Below, one piece after another: positions 26,222-35,197 of a DNA stretch of 64,000 nucleotides. Both the position numbers and the translations under genes were made by a program. The notes under the pieces were generated by a model. That model did no database searches. It saw only the letters and a list, made by a program, of their open reading frames with translations, and was not told the DNA's origin. Position 1 is the stretch's first letter; every line of letters begins with the position of its first letter. The stretch comes from Thermogemmatispora carboxidivorans (lineage in GTDB: Bacteria; Chloroflexota; Ktedonobacteria; Ktedonobacterales; Ktedonobacteraceae). Location: positions 5,246,327 through 5,310,326 of the forward strand of contig NZ_JNIM01000001.1 of NCBI RefSeq assembly GCF_000702505.1, read 5' to 3'.

Positions 26222-26250
26222 TTGACATAGATACGATATATCGTTATACT
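26222..26250 (+). promoter_or_regulatory. Promoter of padR, sigma-70 consensus
   Basis: TTGACA (26222-26227), 17 bases, TATACT (26245-26250): close to ideal housekeeping promoter elements. The spacer contains the upstream copy of the palindromic operator, so a bound regulator would block RNA polymerase. Confidence 0.82.
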
Positions 26251-26275
26251 AAACACAGTGGTTTTCGATATATCG
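26233..26275. promoter_or_regulatory. Paired palindromic operators, probably for PadR
   Basis: Two palindromes share the core CGATATATCG: ACGATATATCGT at 26233-26244, inside the promoter spacer, and CGATATATCG at 26266-26275, just downstream of the expected transcription start. Centres are 32 bases apart, about three helical turns. They lie about 90-125 bases upstream of padR and most simply serve its autorepression. Confidence 0.65.
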
Positions 26276-26360
26276 TTATCTCGTAGCGCCTTGGGTGACC
26301 CTCACTCACCAGCGAGGGGGTCCGACGCTGGAGATAGAGCAGAGAAAGGAGCTCCGTTTC

Positions 26361-27152
26361 ATGTTCGGTCGACGCTTTGTCTGGCAGTCTTACGGTTGGG
26401 ATGATGGTGGCTCGTTCCCCTGGCAGCGCCCTCCTACCCCAGATCTTCCACGCTTCTGGCAGGCACGCCGTGGGCGGCCTCCCTTCGGCCCAGGTCCACA
26501 CGGCCCGCACGGCCCGCATGGTCCACACGGCCCCGGCCCGCGCGGTCCCGCCGCCTTCTTTGAGCGTCTGCGCTTCTTTGGGCGCGGCGATCTGAAATAT
26601 GTGTTGTTGGAGCTGCTCCAGGAGCGCCCCATGCATGGCTATGAGATGATGAAGGTGCTGGAGGAACGAGCCGGCGGCTTCTATAGCCCTAGCCCGGGTT
26701 CGATCTATCCAACTCTGCAAATGCTGGAGGATCGCGGCTTCATCACCTCTAGCGAGGCCGAGGGGCGCAAGGTCTATACGATCACAGAGGCCGGACGCGC
26801 TTTCCTGGCCGAGCACCAGCGCGAGGCGGAACGCTTCGGCCCAGGCTGGCCACTGCACGCGGCTGGCGCTCGTGCCTGGTCGCCAGAGCTACAGGCGCTG
26901 CGCCAGGAGGCCGGCGAGGTGGCTCGTCTCTTCATGATCGCCGGACGCTCCGCCGTGGGCGATCCTAACCGCCTGTCACGCCTGCGCAGCATCCTCGAGC
27001 GCACGCATAAGGAGCTGACTGACCTGATCTATGGCTCGCCTTCCTCCACCGCCAGCAGCAGCCCTGCCGGCTCCTCCAGCGAGAGTAGCCGCGCGGAAGA
27101 AGGTCCTTCCTCTTCGTCAGCGACTAGCGACGAGCCTCCCGCTCAGTCTTAG
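26361..27152 (+). CDS. PadR-family transcriptional regulator
   Basis: The 263-residue protein has a PadR winged helix (about 75-155): LKYVLLELLQERPMHGYEMMKVLEE, PSPGSIYPTLQMLEDRGFI and GRKVYTITEAGRAFLAEH. Before it lies a Gly/Pro/His-rich stretch with repeated PHG units, common in this subgroup and possibly metal-binding. The C-terminal 40 residues are Ser-rich and probably disordered. ATG 26361 has AAGGAG upstream; the in-frame GTG at 26295 lacks one. No transporter or target operon is adjacent, but its own promoter carries two palindromic sites. Confidence 0.9.
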   Translation: MFGRRFVWQSYGWDDGGSFPWQRPPTPDLPRFWQARRGRPPFGPGPHGPHGPHGPHGPGPRGPAAFFERLRFFGRGDLKYVLLELLQERPMHGYEMMKVLEERAGGFYSPSPGSIYPTLQMLEDRGFITSSEAEGRKVYTITEAGRAFLAEHQREAERFGPGWPLHAAGARAWSPELQALRQEAGEVARLFMIAGRSAVGDPNRLSRLRSILERTHKELTDLIYGSPSSTASSSPAGSSSESSRAEEGPSSSSATSDEPPAQS

Positions 27153-27219
27153 GACCGCGGCTCTGAGGCTGGCCCGCCAGCAGCAGGCGAGCCAGCGCAG
27201 GCGGGGCAGATTGACGACG

Positions 27220-27257
27220 AGCGGGGTCGGCCACTTCAGGCCAGGCCCGACCCCGCT
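27220..27257 (+). terminator. Terminator-like hairpin after padR
   Basis: A perfect 11-bp stem (AGCGGGGTCGG / CCGACCCCGCT) about 70 bases after padR is followed by only a short T-stretch. It probably ends the padR transcript. The rest of 27153-27484 holds no gene. Confidence 0.6.
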
Positions 27258-27484
27258 TTGTCCCCTGGAAAACGCGAGACGAGAATGGACGACAATTGCT
27301 CCTCAGCGAACCGGGACAGATCTCTGAGACCAATGAGCACTTTTGTGCAGCTACGCTCAAAAGCTCTGCCTTATTCACACAAGCTCCCAAGGTTCCCGTG
27401 CCGAGTGTCGTGAGTGCAGCTCTTCCTTGCAACACGAGGGGCAGAGAACCTGGGGTACCTTATATCCAATCTCTCCTATATATC

Positions 27485-27514
27485 TTGTGTTACAAGAGGC
27501 ATTTAGGTTATACT
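27485..27514 (+). promoter_or_regulatory. Promoter of a candidate small RNA
   Basis: TTGTGT-N18-TATACT on the plus strand, with no coding sequence downstream before the convergent membrane protein gene. The predicted start is near 27521. Confidence 0.6.
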
Positions 27515-27520
27515 GTAGGG

Positions 27521-27590
27521 GACGGGAGTCGCTCTACCACTCTGTGGGCGCGGTGGTGGGGATTCAGATATCCCGTTTCTTTCTTTTTTT
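27521..27590 (+). ncRNA. Candidate small RNA, about 70 nt
   Basis: The segment is bounded by a promoter-like sequence and an intrinsic terminator: stem GGGAT/ATCCC (27559-27563 and 27570-27574), 6-base loop, then a T-rich run (27576-27590). A second short hairpin (CCAC/GTGG, 27537-27547) lies inside. No ORF or ribosome site is present. It points toward the 3' end of the convergent gene at 27668 but stops before it. It resembles no RNA family I know. Confidence 0.5.
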
Positions 27591-27667
27591 GGGGGAGAGG
27601 CAGGGAGGAGAGGAGGAGAGCAAGAGGAAGGACTGCGCCAGCCTGAGCGGCGACCCGCCCGCCAGCG

Positions 27668-28576
27668 TCAGGAGGCAGGCGCAGGTCGCAGCCGTACCAG
27701 GATGAGGCCCAGCCATAACGTCCAGAGAGCGAAGAGCAAGAAAGCCGGTGTCGTCAAAAACGCCTGACCGCTGGCCGGTGCCAGAGCCACCTGCACGGCA
27801 CTACCAATCAGGAAGAGCGCCAGCAGAATCGCCACATAGCCCAGAGCCACCCAGAGCGGCGGCCAGAGCTGCAGGCCACTACGCACAATCACGAAGCCGA
27901 ACAGCAGCATTGCCAGCGCCAGGAGCAGCCCGCCAGCCGTATTGCTTACGAGCGAACAAATGCCCACCACCAGGACAAAACTCGGCGTCAGCACGGCCTC
28001 AGCCGTGAAAGTGCGCGCCACCCCTATCTGGTAGACCGTACTGGCCAGATTGCCCAAGACCAGCAAGAGAAGACCCAGCATGCCAGCCCAAGCGGCAATG
28101 ACCGCGAAGCCCTTCCCGCGCCAGGGCACGGCCAGCAGCTCTTCGGCAGTCTGCGGCAAGGGCTTCTCGCCGGCAGCAACATCAGTCCGTGGGCCATCAG
28201 CGATCTCCGCCTCTGCGGCAGGGGGGACTTCCTCGCCCGTTGCTGCACCGGTTCCCTCCTCCTCGTCGCGTCCCAAGACCTCCTGGGCAACAATGATGCG
28301 AAAGAGCGTGAAAGGCAAGCTCAATGCAAGAGCGAAGGCTGCCATCTGCAGCAGGCGATAGAGAGCGAAAGACCAGATATGCAGATGCAGCCAGAGAAGA
28401 TAGCTAGCAAACTGACCGTGGCTGGCCGCAGCCAGGGCCTCACCATAGCCATGCGGCAGCAGCCAGAGCCACTGGTAGAGCGGCGCCCCAAGCAGCAACA
28501 GCAGCCCCCCAAGCACATAATAGGAGCCATTGATCCGCAGGCGTGTCAGAAACGTACGTCTCATCCGGGACCTCAT
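27668..28576 (-). CDS. Polytopic membrane protein, uncharacterised
   Basis: The 302-residue protein has about seven hydrophobic segments (near 16-36, 60-80, 82-100, 158-180, 195-215, 218-238, 243-263, 275-295) and a cytoplasm-like acidic loop (about 103-148) rich in Glu, Ala and Pro. No family motif is recognised. It is the last gene of the second ECF transporter operon, 148 bases after ecfT, from which a long hairpin separates it. Two ATGs (28576 and 28564) are possible starts. Confidence 0.7.
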   Translation of the reverse strand: MRSRMRRTFLTRLRINGSYYVLGGLLLLLGAPLYQWLWLLPHGYGEALAAASHGQFASYLLWLHLHIWSFALYRLLQMAAFALALSLPFTLFRIIVAQEVLGRDEEEGTGAATGEEVPPAAEAEIADGPRTDVAAGEKPLPQTAEELLAVPWRGKGFAVIAAWAGMLGLLLLVLGNLASTVYQIGVARTFTAEAVLTPSFVLVVGICSLVSNTAGGLLLALAMLLFGFVIVRSGLQLWPPLWVALGYVAILLALFLIGSAVQVALAPASGQAFLTTPAFLLFALWTLWLGLILVRLRPAPAS

Positions 28577-28650
28577 TCGCCTAAAAACAAGCTGTCGTCT
28601 ATATCATAGCAAGAGAAGCCGAGTCCCGACACGGCCTGGGCCATTCGGTC

Positions 28651-28670
28651 TGCAGTGCAGTGCAGTGCAG
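28651..28670. repeat. (TGCAG)4 microsatellite
   Basis: Four exact pentanucleotide units directly precede a long hairpin between ecfT and the downstream membrane protein gene. Confidence 0.85.
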
Positions 28671-28709
28671 GTCGGCGGCTTCAGCGACGAAAGCCACCGA
28701 CCGCCGACC
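28670..28709 (-). terminator. Long hairpin at the ecfT 3' end
   Basis: GGTCGGCGG / CCGCCGACC forms a 9-bp stem starting 16 bases after the ecfT stop, with a further inner GGCT/AGCC pairing. There is no T-run, so it may be an attenuator or mRNA stabiliser rather than a full terminator. Confidence 0.45.
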
Positions 28710-28724
28710 TCGCTCATCTCCGAC

Positions 28725-29636
28725 TCAACGCAGGAGAAAAGCTGGCAGGCCCTGCTCATGGAGAATGTGCAGCGGACCACTGACGTAGAAGTTACCGAGA
28801 ATGTTGAGGGCCGTCACCAGCACAAAAAGCGCAACGATCAGAGCCATCAACAGGCGATCGAGCGGACGAGTCTGCAGCTCCGTCAGCCAGGTGCGTCGTC
28901 CCACCCCAAAGCAACGCAGCTCCATTGCATTGACAATATCTTCCGCTCCCACTACCGAGCCGATCACAATGGGCACCACCAGCGGGGCCAGGCGGGCGAT
29001 CCTGCCGAAGATACCGCCGCGCAGCTTATCCAGCTCGAAGCCCCGCGCGCGCTGCGCATCCAGCGTCACACTGAAATCGCGGGCCAGCGTCGGCAGGAAG
29101 CGGAACGAGAGATCGATGGCATAAGCAAACTGATCCGGCAGGCCCAGCTGCTTGAAAGCCACTCCGATCTGGCCAGGATTGGTTGTATAGGGGATCACCA
29201 CCGCCAGGAAGGCAATGCTGAAGTTGCGCAGGCCCATCGTCAGCATGTACGTAATGCTCTCTACGCTGAAGATCAGCGGCTTCGGGCCAACATAGGGAGG
29301 ATGATTGAGAAAGCCGAAGAACGGCAGCGAGAACAGTTGATGCTGGTGGCTCAGATCGATTCCCTGGACGATGGCACCGCCGGAGAGAAAATAGTTGCCA
29401 AAGACCAGGATCACATTGAGAAAGATAATGAAAAGCCAGGCCCGCCTCGTCTCCGACCACTTGAGGCGTGCCAGGGCATAGTAGCAAGCTGATCCCACAA
29501 AGCCGACCAGAATCAGCCAGACATTCGACGTCTGAGCCGCGGCCAGACCATAGGCCAGCAGCAAGAGCAGCTTGACCCGTGGATCAAGACGATGAATAGG
29601 CGTATCACGCTTGATATAAGGGAGTGCTATGAGCAT
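28725..29636 (-). CDS. ecfT: ECF transporter transmembrane subunit EcfT
   Basis: This 303-residue membrane protein is the coupling subunit of the second ECF transporter. Hydrophobic helices lie near 22-55, 66-85, 128-150 and 265-290, and both coupling motifs are present: AQRARG (194-199) and AMELRCFG (237-244). It follows the S-component gene on the minus strand after a 266-base gap in which I see no gene. It is only distantly similar to the EcfT at 1.9 kb, so the two systems are not a recent duplication. Confidence 0.9.
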   Translation of the reverse strand: MLIALPYIKRDTPIHRLDPRVKLLLLLAYGLAAAQTSNVWLILVGFVGSACYYALARLKWSETRRAWLFIIFLNVILVFGNYFLSGGAIVQGIDLSHQHQLFSLPFFGFLNHPPYVGPKPLIFSVESITYMLTMGLRNFSIAFLAVVIPYTTNPGQIGVAFKQLGLPDQFAYAIDLSFRFLPTLARDFSVTLDAQRARGFELDKLRGGIFGRIARLAPLVVPIVIGSVVGAEDIVNAMELRCFGVGRRTWLTELQTRPLDRLLMALIVALFVLVTALNILGNFYVSGPLHILHEQGLPAFLLR

Positions 29637-29902
29637 GGCACATGCTTCCTTCTGCCAACACCACAGAGCAAGAGAGAGAAGGGAGAGCGGCGACAGGAGA
29701 GCCGAGAGCGAGACCAGCGACAGCCCCTATCGTCGGTCCTCCCACCCCTCTCCCCCTTCTCCTCGGTCACTCATCTTCGCGAGAACAGAGCCGATTCTCT
29801 GATCAGACCAGAGCGGAAAGCGCAGCCCCTCAGCTTCCGCCGCGCCAGCCAGGTTGCGGCTCAGGAGCCTGAGACTGCCCTGCGGGCAGGGCGAGCGACC
29901 AG

Positions 29903-30490
29903 TCAGCGCCCGAAGCGCACCATCGCTGCCCGATAAGCCAGCAGCAGAATGGGCAAGAGGATCAGGCCATTGATCAGGTCGGAGAGCGCCGCCGGCAGCC
30001 AGTAGCCGACGACAGCAGTCGCGAAGCTGAGCTTCGAGAGCCAGATCTCCGTAATGGAGGCGAAACCGATGCCGACGATGACCCCCAGCGCGGCAAAGAC
30101 CTCCGCCAGCACGATGGAGCGCGAATTGCGATAGACGCCCCAGGTAAAGTAGATCACCAGGCCGGCGATAAAGCCAATCAGGGCATTACCTACATCCCAG
30201 TTCCAGTAGACTCCATAGCCCGAGATATAGTCGCCCAAGAGGTTGCCCACACCGCCGGAGAAGAGGCCCACCCAGGGACCAAAAACGGCCCCAAAAAAGA
30301 GAGGGATGACGATGGCCGGGCGGAACGAGACATTGCCAGCGCTGGGAAGCTGGAGAATATTCGTGAAGTAGCTGAAAATGCCATAGAGCGCCGCCCCAAG
30401 CGCCATGTAGACAATGTGCCGGACCCCAATCCCCCACACCCGGCTTGTGACCTCGCGCTCAGACAGGTTCTCTTTCTCGGTCGTAGCCAT
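29903..30490 (-). CDS. ECF transporter substrate-binding S component
   Basis: The 195-residue membrane protein has five or six helices (about 25-45, 57-90, 100-120, 127-150, 160-185). The segment FRPAIVIPLFFGAVFGPWVGLFSGGVGNLLGD is a pattern typical of ECF S subunits, which bind the vitamin or metal with very high affinity. The start at 30490 has AGGAG 11 bases upstream; a longer frame to 30583 is non-conserved. It sits between the fused ATPase gene and ecfT, giving a complete A-A'/S/T set. I cannot name the substrate and see no riboswitch. Confidence 0.8.
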   Translation of the reverse strand: MATTEKENLSEREVTSRVWGIGVRHIVYMALGAALYGIFSYFTNILQLPSAGNVSFRPAIVIPLFFGAVFGPWVGLFSGGVGNLLGDYISGYGVYWNWDVGNALIGFIAGLVIYFTWGVYRNSRSIVLAEVFAALGVIVGIGFASITEIWLSKLSFATAVVGYWLPAALSDLINGLILLPILLLAYRAAMVRFGR

Positions 30491-30624
30491 AAAGCAATGA
30501 ACTCCTTTCTGGATGATCGCAATGATCGCAGACCCTTGGGATAACACAGACAGACCAGGGACGACAGTCACAGGAAGAAGCAAACCAGCGGAGAAGAGCA
30601 GATAGCTCTACTCACTTTCGCCCG

Positions 30625-32343
30625 TCACGCCAGGCTGCGACTACATTCCGTCAGCAAATAGCGCAAGAGCGAAGTCGGGCGCAAATTACAGCTTTCCAGC
30701 AAGGTCTGATCGGCCAGCACCTCTAGCGGTGCCCCATCGGCCACCAGGTGGCCATCCTTGAGGAGAAGAACGCGCTGGGTATACCGCAGCGCGAGATCGA
30801 GATCATGCGTAATGAAGAGGAGGGCATCCAGCTCAGGAAGCTCTCGCAGATGCTCCATAAAGGAGATATAGGAGCGATAATCTTGACCCGCCGTCGGCTC
30901 GTCCAGCAGCAGAATACGGCTCTCCATCGCCAGGACCGAGGCGATGCTCACCCGCTTCTGCTGCCCGAAACTAAGAGAGAGAGGGGAACGCTCGGCAAAA
31001 CGAGCTACATCCAGAGCCTCGGCAGCTCGCTGAACAGCGCGCTGGAGCCGCTCGGGCGGGAAGCGCAGATTCTCGGGGCCGAAGCTCAGTTCCTTCTGAA
31101 CTGTAGGAGCGAAGAGCATGGCACTTGGGCTTTGGAAGACGTAGCCGATGCGCGTCGCCAGCTGGGCCACGCTGAGCTTGCGCGTATCCTCGCCATAGAG
31201 CAAGACTGTCCCCGCCGTCGGACGCAGCAATCCTAGCGCCTGCTTGACCAGGGTGGTCTTGCCGGCTCCATTCGGCCCGAGCAGGGCGATCGTCTCGCCA
31301 CGGCCCACCCTGAACGAAATGCCATGCAGAATCTCCTCGCCATCGGCCTCATAGCGATAGTGGACATTCTCGAAGACGAGCACCGGCTCGGCTGGGTGAG
31401 CCTCTGCTGCCCCCGCACTTCTGGTCACAATCGGGCGCACCAGTCGCTCGACCACTTGACGAGGCTCGGTAGCGCGGCGTAGCGTCGCCTCGATCGGCAG
31501 CTTCACCTGCTCCGGATCGGCCATCTCCAGAAAGGAGGACACATCACCCAGAAAGACCTGCCTCCCGTCCCGCATTAAAAGTACCTTATCAGGGCGCAGC
31601 TTGAGGGTCTCCTCGACGCGATGCTCCACAATAATGACAGCTCGCCCCTCGGCACGCAGGCTATTGATCAGCTCTTCCAGCTCATCGATAGCCCGGGCAT
31701 CCAGGTTGGCAAAGGGCTCATCGAAGAGGAAAATCGAGGGCTGCATCACCAGGACCCCAGCCGCCGCCACCTGCTGACGCTGCCCGCCCGAAAGCGCAAA
31801 GGTCGCCTCCTGACGGAAAGATTCCAGATGGAGACGCTGCAGTACAGCATCAACCCGCCGACGGATCTCGGCCCGCGGCACGTTGAGATTCTCCAGGCCG
31901 AAAGCAATCTCCTGCTCAACAGTGCTGCCGACGATCTGCTTCTCGGGATCTTGCAGCATCGTGCCGATATAGCGCGCCCGCTCGCGCAAGCTCATACCAG
32001 CAGCCGAACGCCCCTCGATCCAGATCTCCCCACTCAGTTCTCCGCGGAAGGTATGAGGAATGAGGCCATTGAGACACTTGAGCAGCGTGCTCTTGCCACA
32101 GCCACTCGGCCCGGCAATCAGCAAAAGCTCCCCATGTGCGAGCGAGAAGGAAATATCGCGAATGGCATACGAGGGCTTCGCCTCCGCACCGGCAACAGAG
32201 GAATCAGGGACAGCTATCCTGGTCTTCTTCGATGGAGGCGACTCTTCATCGAGGGCGCGATAGCGAAAGCTCAATCCCTTGACAGCAACAGCCGGAGGTG
32301 CGTCCTGCGATGCATCTCTCGTGTTGTCGGGATGAGTAACCAT
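30625..32343 (-). CDS. Fused two-domain ECF transporter ATPase (A-A')
   Basis: The 572-residue protein contains two ABC ATPase domains. Domain 1 (about 20-270) has GPSGCGKST, LSGGQRQQ and FDEPFANLD; domain 2 (about 325-560) has GPNGAGKTT, LSFGQQKR and LDEPTAGQD. It leads the second ECF operon from a good promoter at 32433-32462. The architecture is the same as the fusion at the window start, but the linker and surrounding sequences are quite different. Confidence 0.93.
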   Translation of the reverse strand: MVTHPDNTRDASQDAPPAVAVKGLSFRYRALDEESPPSKKTRIAVPDSSVAGAEAKPSYAIRDISFSLAHGELLLIAGPSGCGKSTLLKCLNGLIPHTFRGELSGEIWIEGRSAAGMSLRERARYIGTMLQDPEKQIVGSTVEQEIAFGLENLNVPRAEIRRRVDAVLQRLHLESFRQEATFALSGGQRQQVAAAGVLVMQPSIFLFDEPFANLDARAIDELEELINSLRAEGRAVIIVEHRVEETLKLRPDKVLLMRDGRQVFLGDVSSFLEMADPEQVKLPIEATLRRATEPRQVVERLVRPIVTRSAGAAEAHPAEPVLVFENVHYRYEADGEEILHGISFRVGRGETIALLGPNGAGKTTLVKQALGLLRPTAGTVLLYGEDTRKLSVAQLATRIGYVFQSPSAMLFAPTVQKELSFGPENLRFPPERLQRAVQRAAEALDVARFAERSPLSLSFGQQKRVSIASVLAMESRILLLDEPTAGQDYRSYISFMEHLRELPELDALLFITHDLDLALRYTQRVLLLKDGHLVADGAPLEVLADQTLLESCNLRPTSLLRYLLTECSRSLA

Positions 32344-32432
32344 CTATACGTGTTACCTGCTGCTTCCAGTGAACGCAGACAACTTTACGAACAGTGGAAG
32401 CCCTTTGATCAGATAAGATTAGCTCTCTGTTA

Positions 32433-32462
32433 ATTGTACCGAGCGACAGGGGAAGCTGTCAA
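32433..32462 (-). promoter_or_regulatory. Promoter of the second ECF operon
   Basis: TTGACA-N18-TACAAT on the minus strand, 90 bases upstream of the fused ATPase start. No riboswitch-like structure is evident in the roughly 80-base leader. Confidence 0.72.
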
Positions 32463-32940
32463 TGTTGTCGAGTCTTGCTAGAACAGTGGCTACAGAGATA
32501 CCGCAATTGCTGTAATCTCATCAATGGAAAGGAAGTACTCCAAGGAAGAACGAGGAAGGCTGTCATCTCACTGACTGGCATCTGCCTTCTATCTGCTCTG
32601 GCCATTGCCGCGACCGCTGCCTATACTGCTCTCAGGCAGACAGTGCAGAGCACCGACCTTCCCCGGCAGAGGAAAGTGGAAGGAGCCAGACAAGGAGCGC
32701 AGGCCGGGCCTCGTTCAGCCAGTATGGCGCGCTCGCCTCCAGGTGGTTGGGTTGCGCGCTGGTGATTGCGCGCATTCTGGTGATCCGCCTGTCTGTCTTC
32801 GCCCCGGGCCGACGTGAGCCGGCCAGCGATCAGCCAGCGATGAGCTAGCAAGCGGAAGGCAGCGCGCTGACTATACAGGACAAGACACGAGCGAGTGAGT
32901 CAAGGATGATACCCAGGAGCGTCTTGAAAGGAGTCAGACC
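32463..32940. other. Intergenic region upstream of the cellulase cluster
   Basis: This 478-bp region must hold the cellulase promoter. A TATACA box at 32872-32877 is the best -10 but lacks a good -35. The 14-bp palindrome of actinobacterial CelR is not present. GAAAGGAG at 32926-32933 is the GH9 ribosome site. Confidence 0.4.
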
Positions 32941-35058
32941 GTGTCTACCCGCATCTCGCGGCGCGAACTACTGCAGCAATCGCGCAATCTGCTGGTAGCG
33001 CTGCCGCTAGGTTCCCTGGGAGCAGCGCTTGCCGGTATTGAAAGCCCCCTTGGGGCAAGCGCGGCTCCCGCTCCCCAGTACAACCTGGCTGCAGCCCTAC
33101 AGATGTCGATCTACTTCTATGACGCCCAGAAATCCGGGCCAGGCGTTACCGGCGGTCTCCTCCCCTGGCGCGGCGACAGCGACCTCTCCGACGCCGCCGT
33201 TCCCCTGCAACCCAAGAACAGCAACAACGTCGGGACCAACATGTCGGCCTCCTTTATTGCCGCCCATCGGCAGGTGCTTGACCCGGCAGGCAAAGGCACC
33301 GTCGACGTCAGCGGAGGCTTCCACGACGCTGGCGATCACGTGAAATTTGGCCTGCCTCAAGCGTACGCCATCTCTACGCTGGGCTGGGGCTTCTATGAAT
33401 TCCGCCAGGCGTTCGTCTCCGCCGGGCAGGAGGCCCACATGATGGCCATCCTGCGCTGGGGCTGCGATTACCTCCTGCGCTCTACCTTCCGCGATAGCAG
33501 CGGCAATGTGGTGGCCTTCTGCTATCAGGTCGGCGAAGGCTCCATCGATCATACTGTCTGGGCGCCGCCCGAAGTGGAGAACCTGGCGCGCCCGGCCTAC
33601 TTCGCCACCTCCGAGACGCCGGCCAGCGACATGTGTGGACAGGCCGCTGCCGCTCTGACCATCATGTCCCTCAACAGCCAGAGCAGCGACTCCACTTACG
33701 CCGCCAAATGCCTGGATTACGCTAAGGCGCTCTATCGTTTCGCCGTTGCCAATCGTGGCCTTGGCTACTCTGGGGGCTTCTATAACTCCAGCGGGGACAG
33801 CGACGACCTGGCCTGGGCCGCTATCTGGCTCTATATCGCCACTGGCCAGCAGTCCTATCTGAACGATATTATCGCCACCGACTCCAGCGGTCACTATACC
33901 GGCTACCTCAAGGCCATTATGAACAGCACCCAGGATAACTGGCAAAATACCTGGGTACACTGCTGGGACGCTGTTTGGGGGGGCATGTTCCTCAAGCTCG
34001 CGCCCATCACCAACGACTCCAAGCACTGGTATATCGCCCGCTGGAACCTCGAATACTGGTCCAATGTGGCCCACCAGGACCCCAACGATAAGAATTTCCT
34101 CAAGCCCACGCCCGGCGGCTTCATGGTCATCAATACCTGGGGGTCCTGCCGCTACAACACCGCCGCCCAACTCTGCGCCCTGGTCTATCGCAAGTACACT
34201 GGCGACTCGCGCTTCTCCGACTGGGCCGTAGGGCAGATGAATTATATTCTGGGCAGCAATCCGATGAACCGCTGCTACATGGTGGGCTTCTCCTCGAATG
34301 CGGCCAAACATCCTCACCATCGCGCAGCCCACGGTTCCTTCACCAACAGTATGTCTGACCCTCCCAACCATCGCCACACCCTTTGGGGTGGCCTGGTCGG
34401 CGGCCCTGACACCAGCGACTATCACGACGATGCAACCAACGATTTCGTCTACAATGAGGTGGCGGTCGACTACAGCGCGGCCTTCGTGGGAGCACTGGCG
34501 GGCCTCTACTACTACTACGGCTCTGGCCAACAGCCCAATCCTAATTTCTCGACCGCCGAAACGCCGGTCAATCCCTTCTTCGTCGAAGCGCTGGTCAATC
34601 AGGATAGCAACCAGAGCACACAGATCACGCTGACGCTCCATAGCGACACCACCCAGCCGCCGCAGTTCGTCACCGGCCTCAAGGTGCGCTACTTCTTCAA
34701 CATCAGCGAGCTGCAGGCCATCGGTCAGTCGATTAACTCGGTCTCGGTAGCCATCTACTACGACCAGAACCAGTACCTGCCCAACGGCGGCCCGGTCGCC
34801 GTGCGTGGCCCCTACGCCTGGGGCAACTCCACTACGGTCTACTACTACGAATTCGACTGGTCGGCCTACCCGCTCTGGTATACGCGCGATCTCGAATTCG
34901 CCCTGATCGTGGCCATCGGCAGTGACTACAAGTATCACTGGGACTCGTCGAACGACTGGAGCCGTCAGGGCCTGACCTCGACCAGGGCGATCACCCAGTA
35001 TATACCAGTCTACCGCAACGGCACGCTGGTCTTTGGGCAGGAGCCGCCAAAGTCATAA
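32941..35058 (+). CDS. GH9 cellulase with CBM3c, secreted
   Basis: This 705-residue enzyme is a glycoside hydrolase family 9 cellulase followed by a family 3c carbohydrate-binding module, the layout of processive endoglucanases such as Thermobifida Cel9A. The N-terminus has a twin-arginine export signal (S6-R7-R8-E-L-L, then a hydrophobic run and an Ala-rich cleavage region). The catalytic Asp pair is D129/D132 in FHDAGDHVKF, and the proton donor is E506 in NEVAVDYSAAF. CBM3c covers about 540-690. It starts at GTG 32941 behind GAAAGGAG. It is first of three secreted glycosidase genes in one direction; the next begins 139 bases later. It would act outside the cell on crystalline cellulose. Confidence 0.95.
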   Translation: MSTRISRRELLQQSRNLLVALPLGSLGAALAGIESPLGASAAPAPQYNLAAALQMSIYFYDAQKSGPGVTGGLLPWRGDSDLSDAAVPLQPKNSNNVGTNMSASFIAAHRQVLDPAGKGTVDVSGGFHDAGDHVKFGLPQAYAISTLGWGFYEFRQAFVSAGQEAHMMAILRWGCDYLLRSTFRDSSGNVVAFCYQVGEGSIDHTVWAPPEVENLARPAYFATSETPASDMCGQAAAALTIMSLNSQSSDSTYAAKCLDYAKALYRFAVANRGLGYSGGFYNSSGDSDDLAWAAIWLYIATGQQSYLNDIIATDSSGHYTGYLKAIMNSTQDNWQNTWVHCWDAVWGGMFLKLAPITNDSKHWYIARWNLEYWSNVAHQDPNDKNFLKPTPGGFMVINTWGSCRYNTAAQLCALVYRKYTGDSRFSDWAVGQMNYILGSNPMNRCYMVGFSSNAAKHPHHRAAHGSFTNSMSDPPNHRHTLWGGLVGGPDTSDYHDDATNDFVYNEVAVDYSAAFVGALAGLYYYYGSGQQPNPNFSTAETPVNPFFVEALVNQDSNQSTQITLTLHSDTTQPPQFVTGLKVRYFFNISELQAIGQSINSVSVAIYYDQNQYLPNGGPVAVRGPYAWGNSTTVYYYEFDWSAYPLWYTRDLEFALIVAIGSDYKYHWDSSNDWSRQGLTSTRAITQYIPVYRNGTLVFGQEPPKS

Positions 35059-35197
35059 CCGCGGCGGCAGCTCCCCATTCCCAGGAGGGAGCAAGACAGG
35101 TAGCCTGACAAGCAAGCACACTAAGCCAAGGCAGCAGCAACCGATAGGGCCTGCTCTCAGGGATGAGATAGCCGCAACACATGAGGAGGGAACGCTC

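Noticed and set aside
32344..32432. Riboswitch in the leader of the second ECF operon.
   Set aside because: I looked for thiamine, cobalamin and FMN riboswitch core motifs and saw none.
33097..34938. A 613-codon minus-strand frame opposite the GH9 gene.
   Set aside because: Long antisense frames arise from GC-rich codon bias; the plus strand encodes a complete GH9-CBM3c enzyme with catalytic residues in place.
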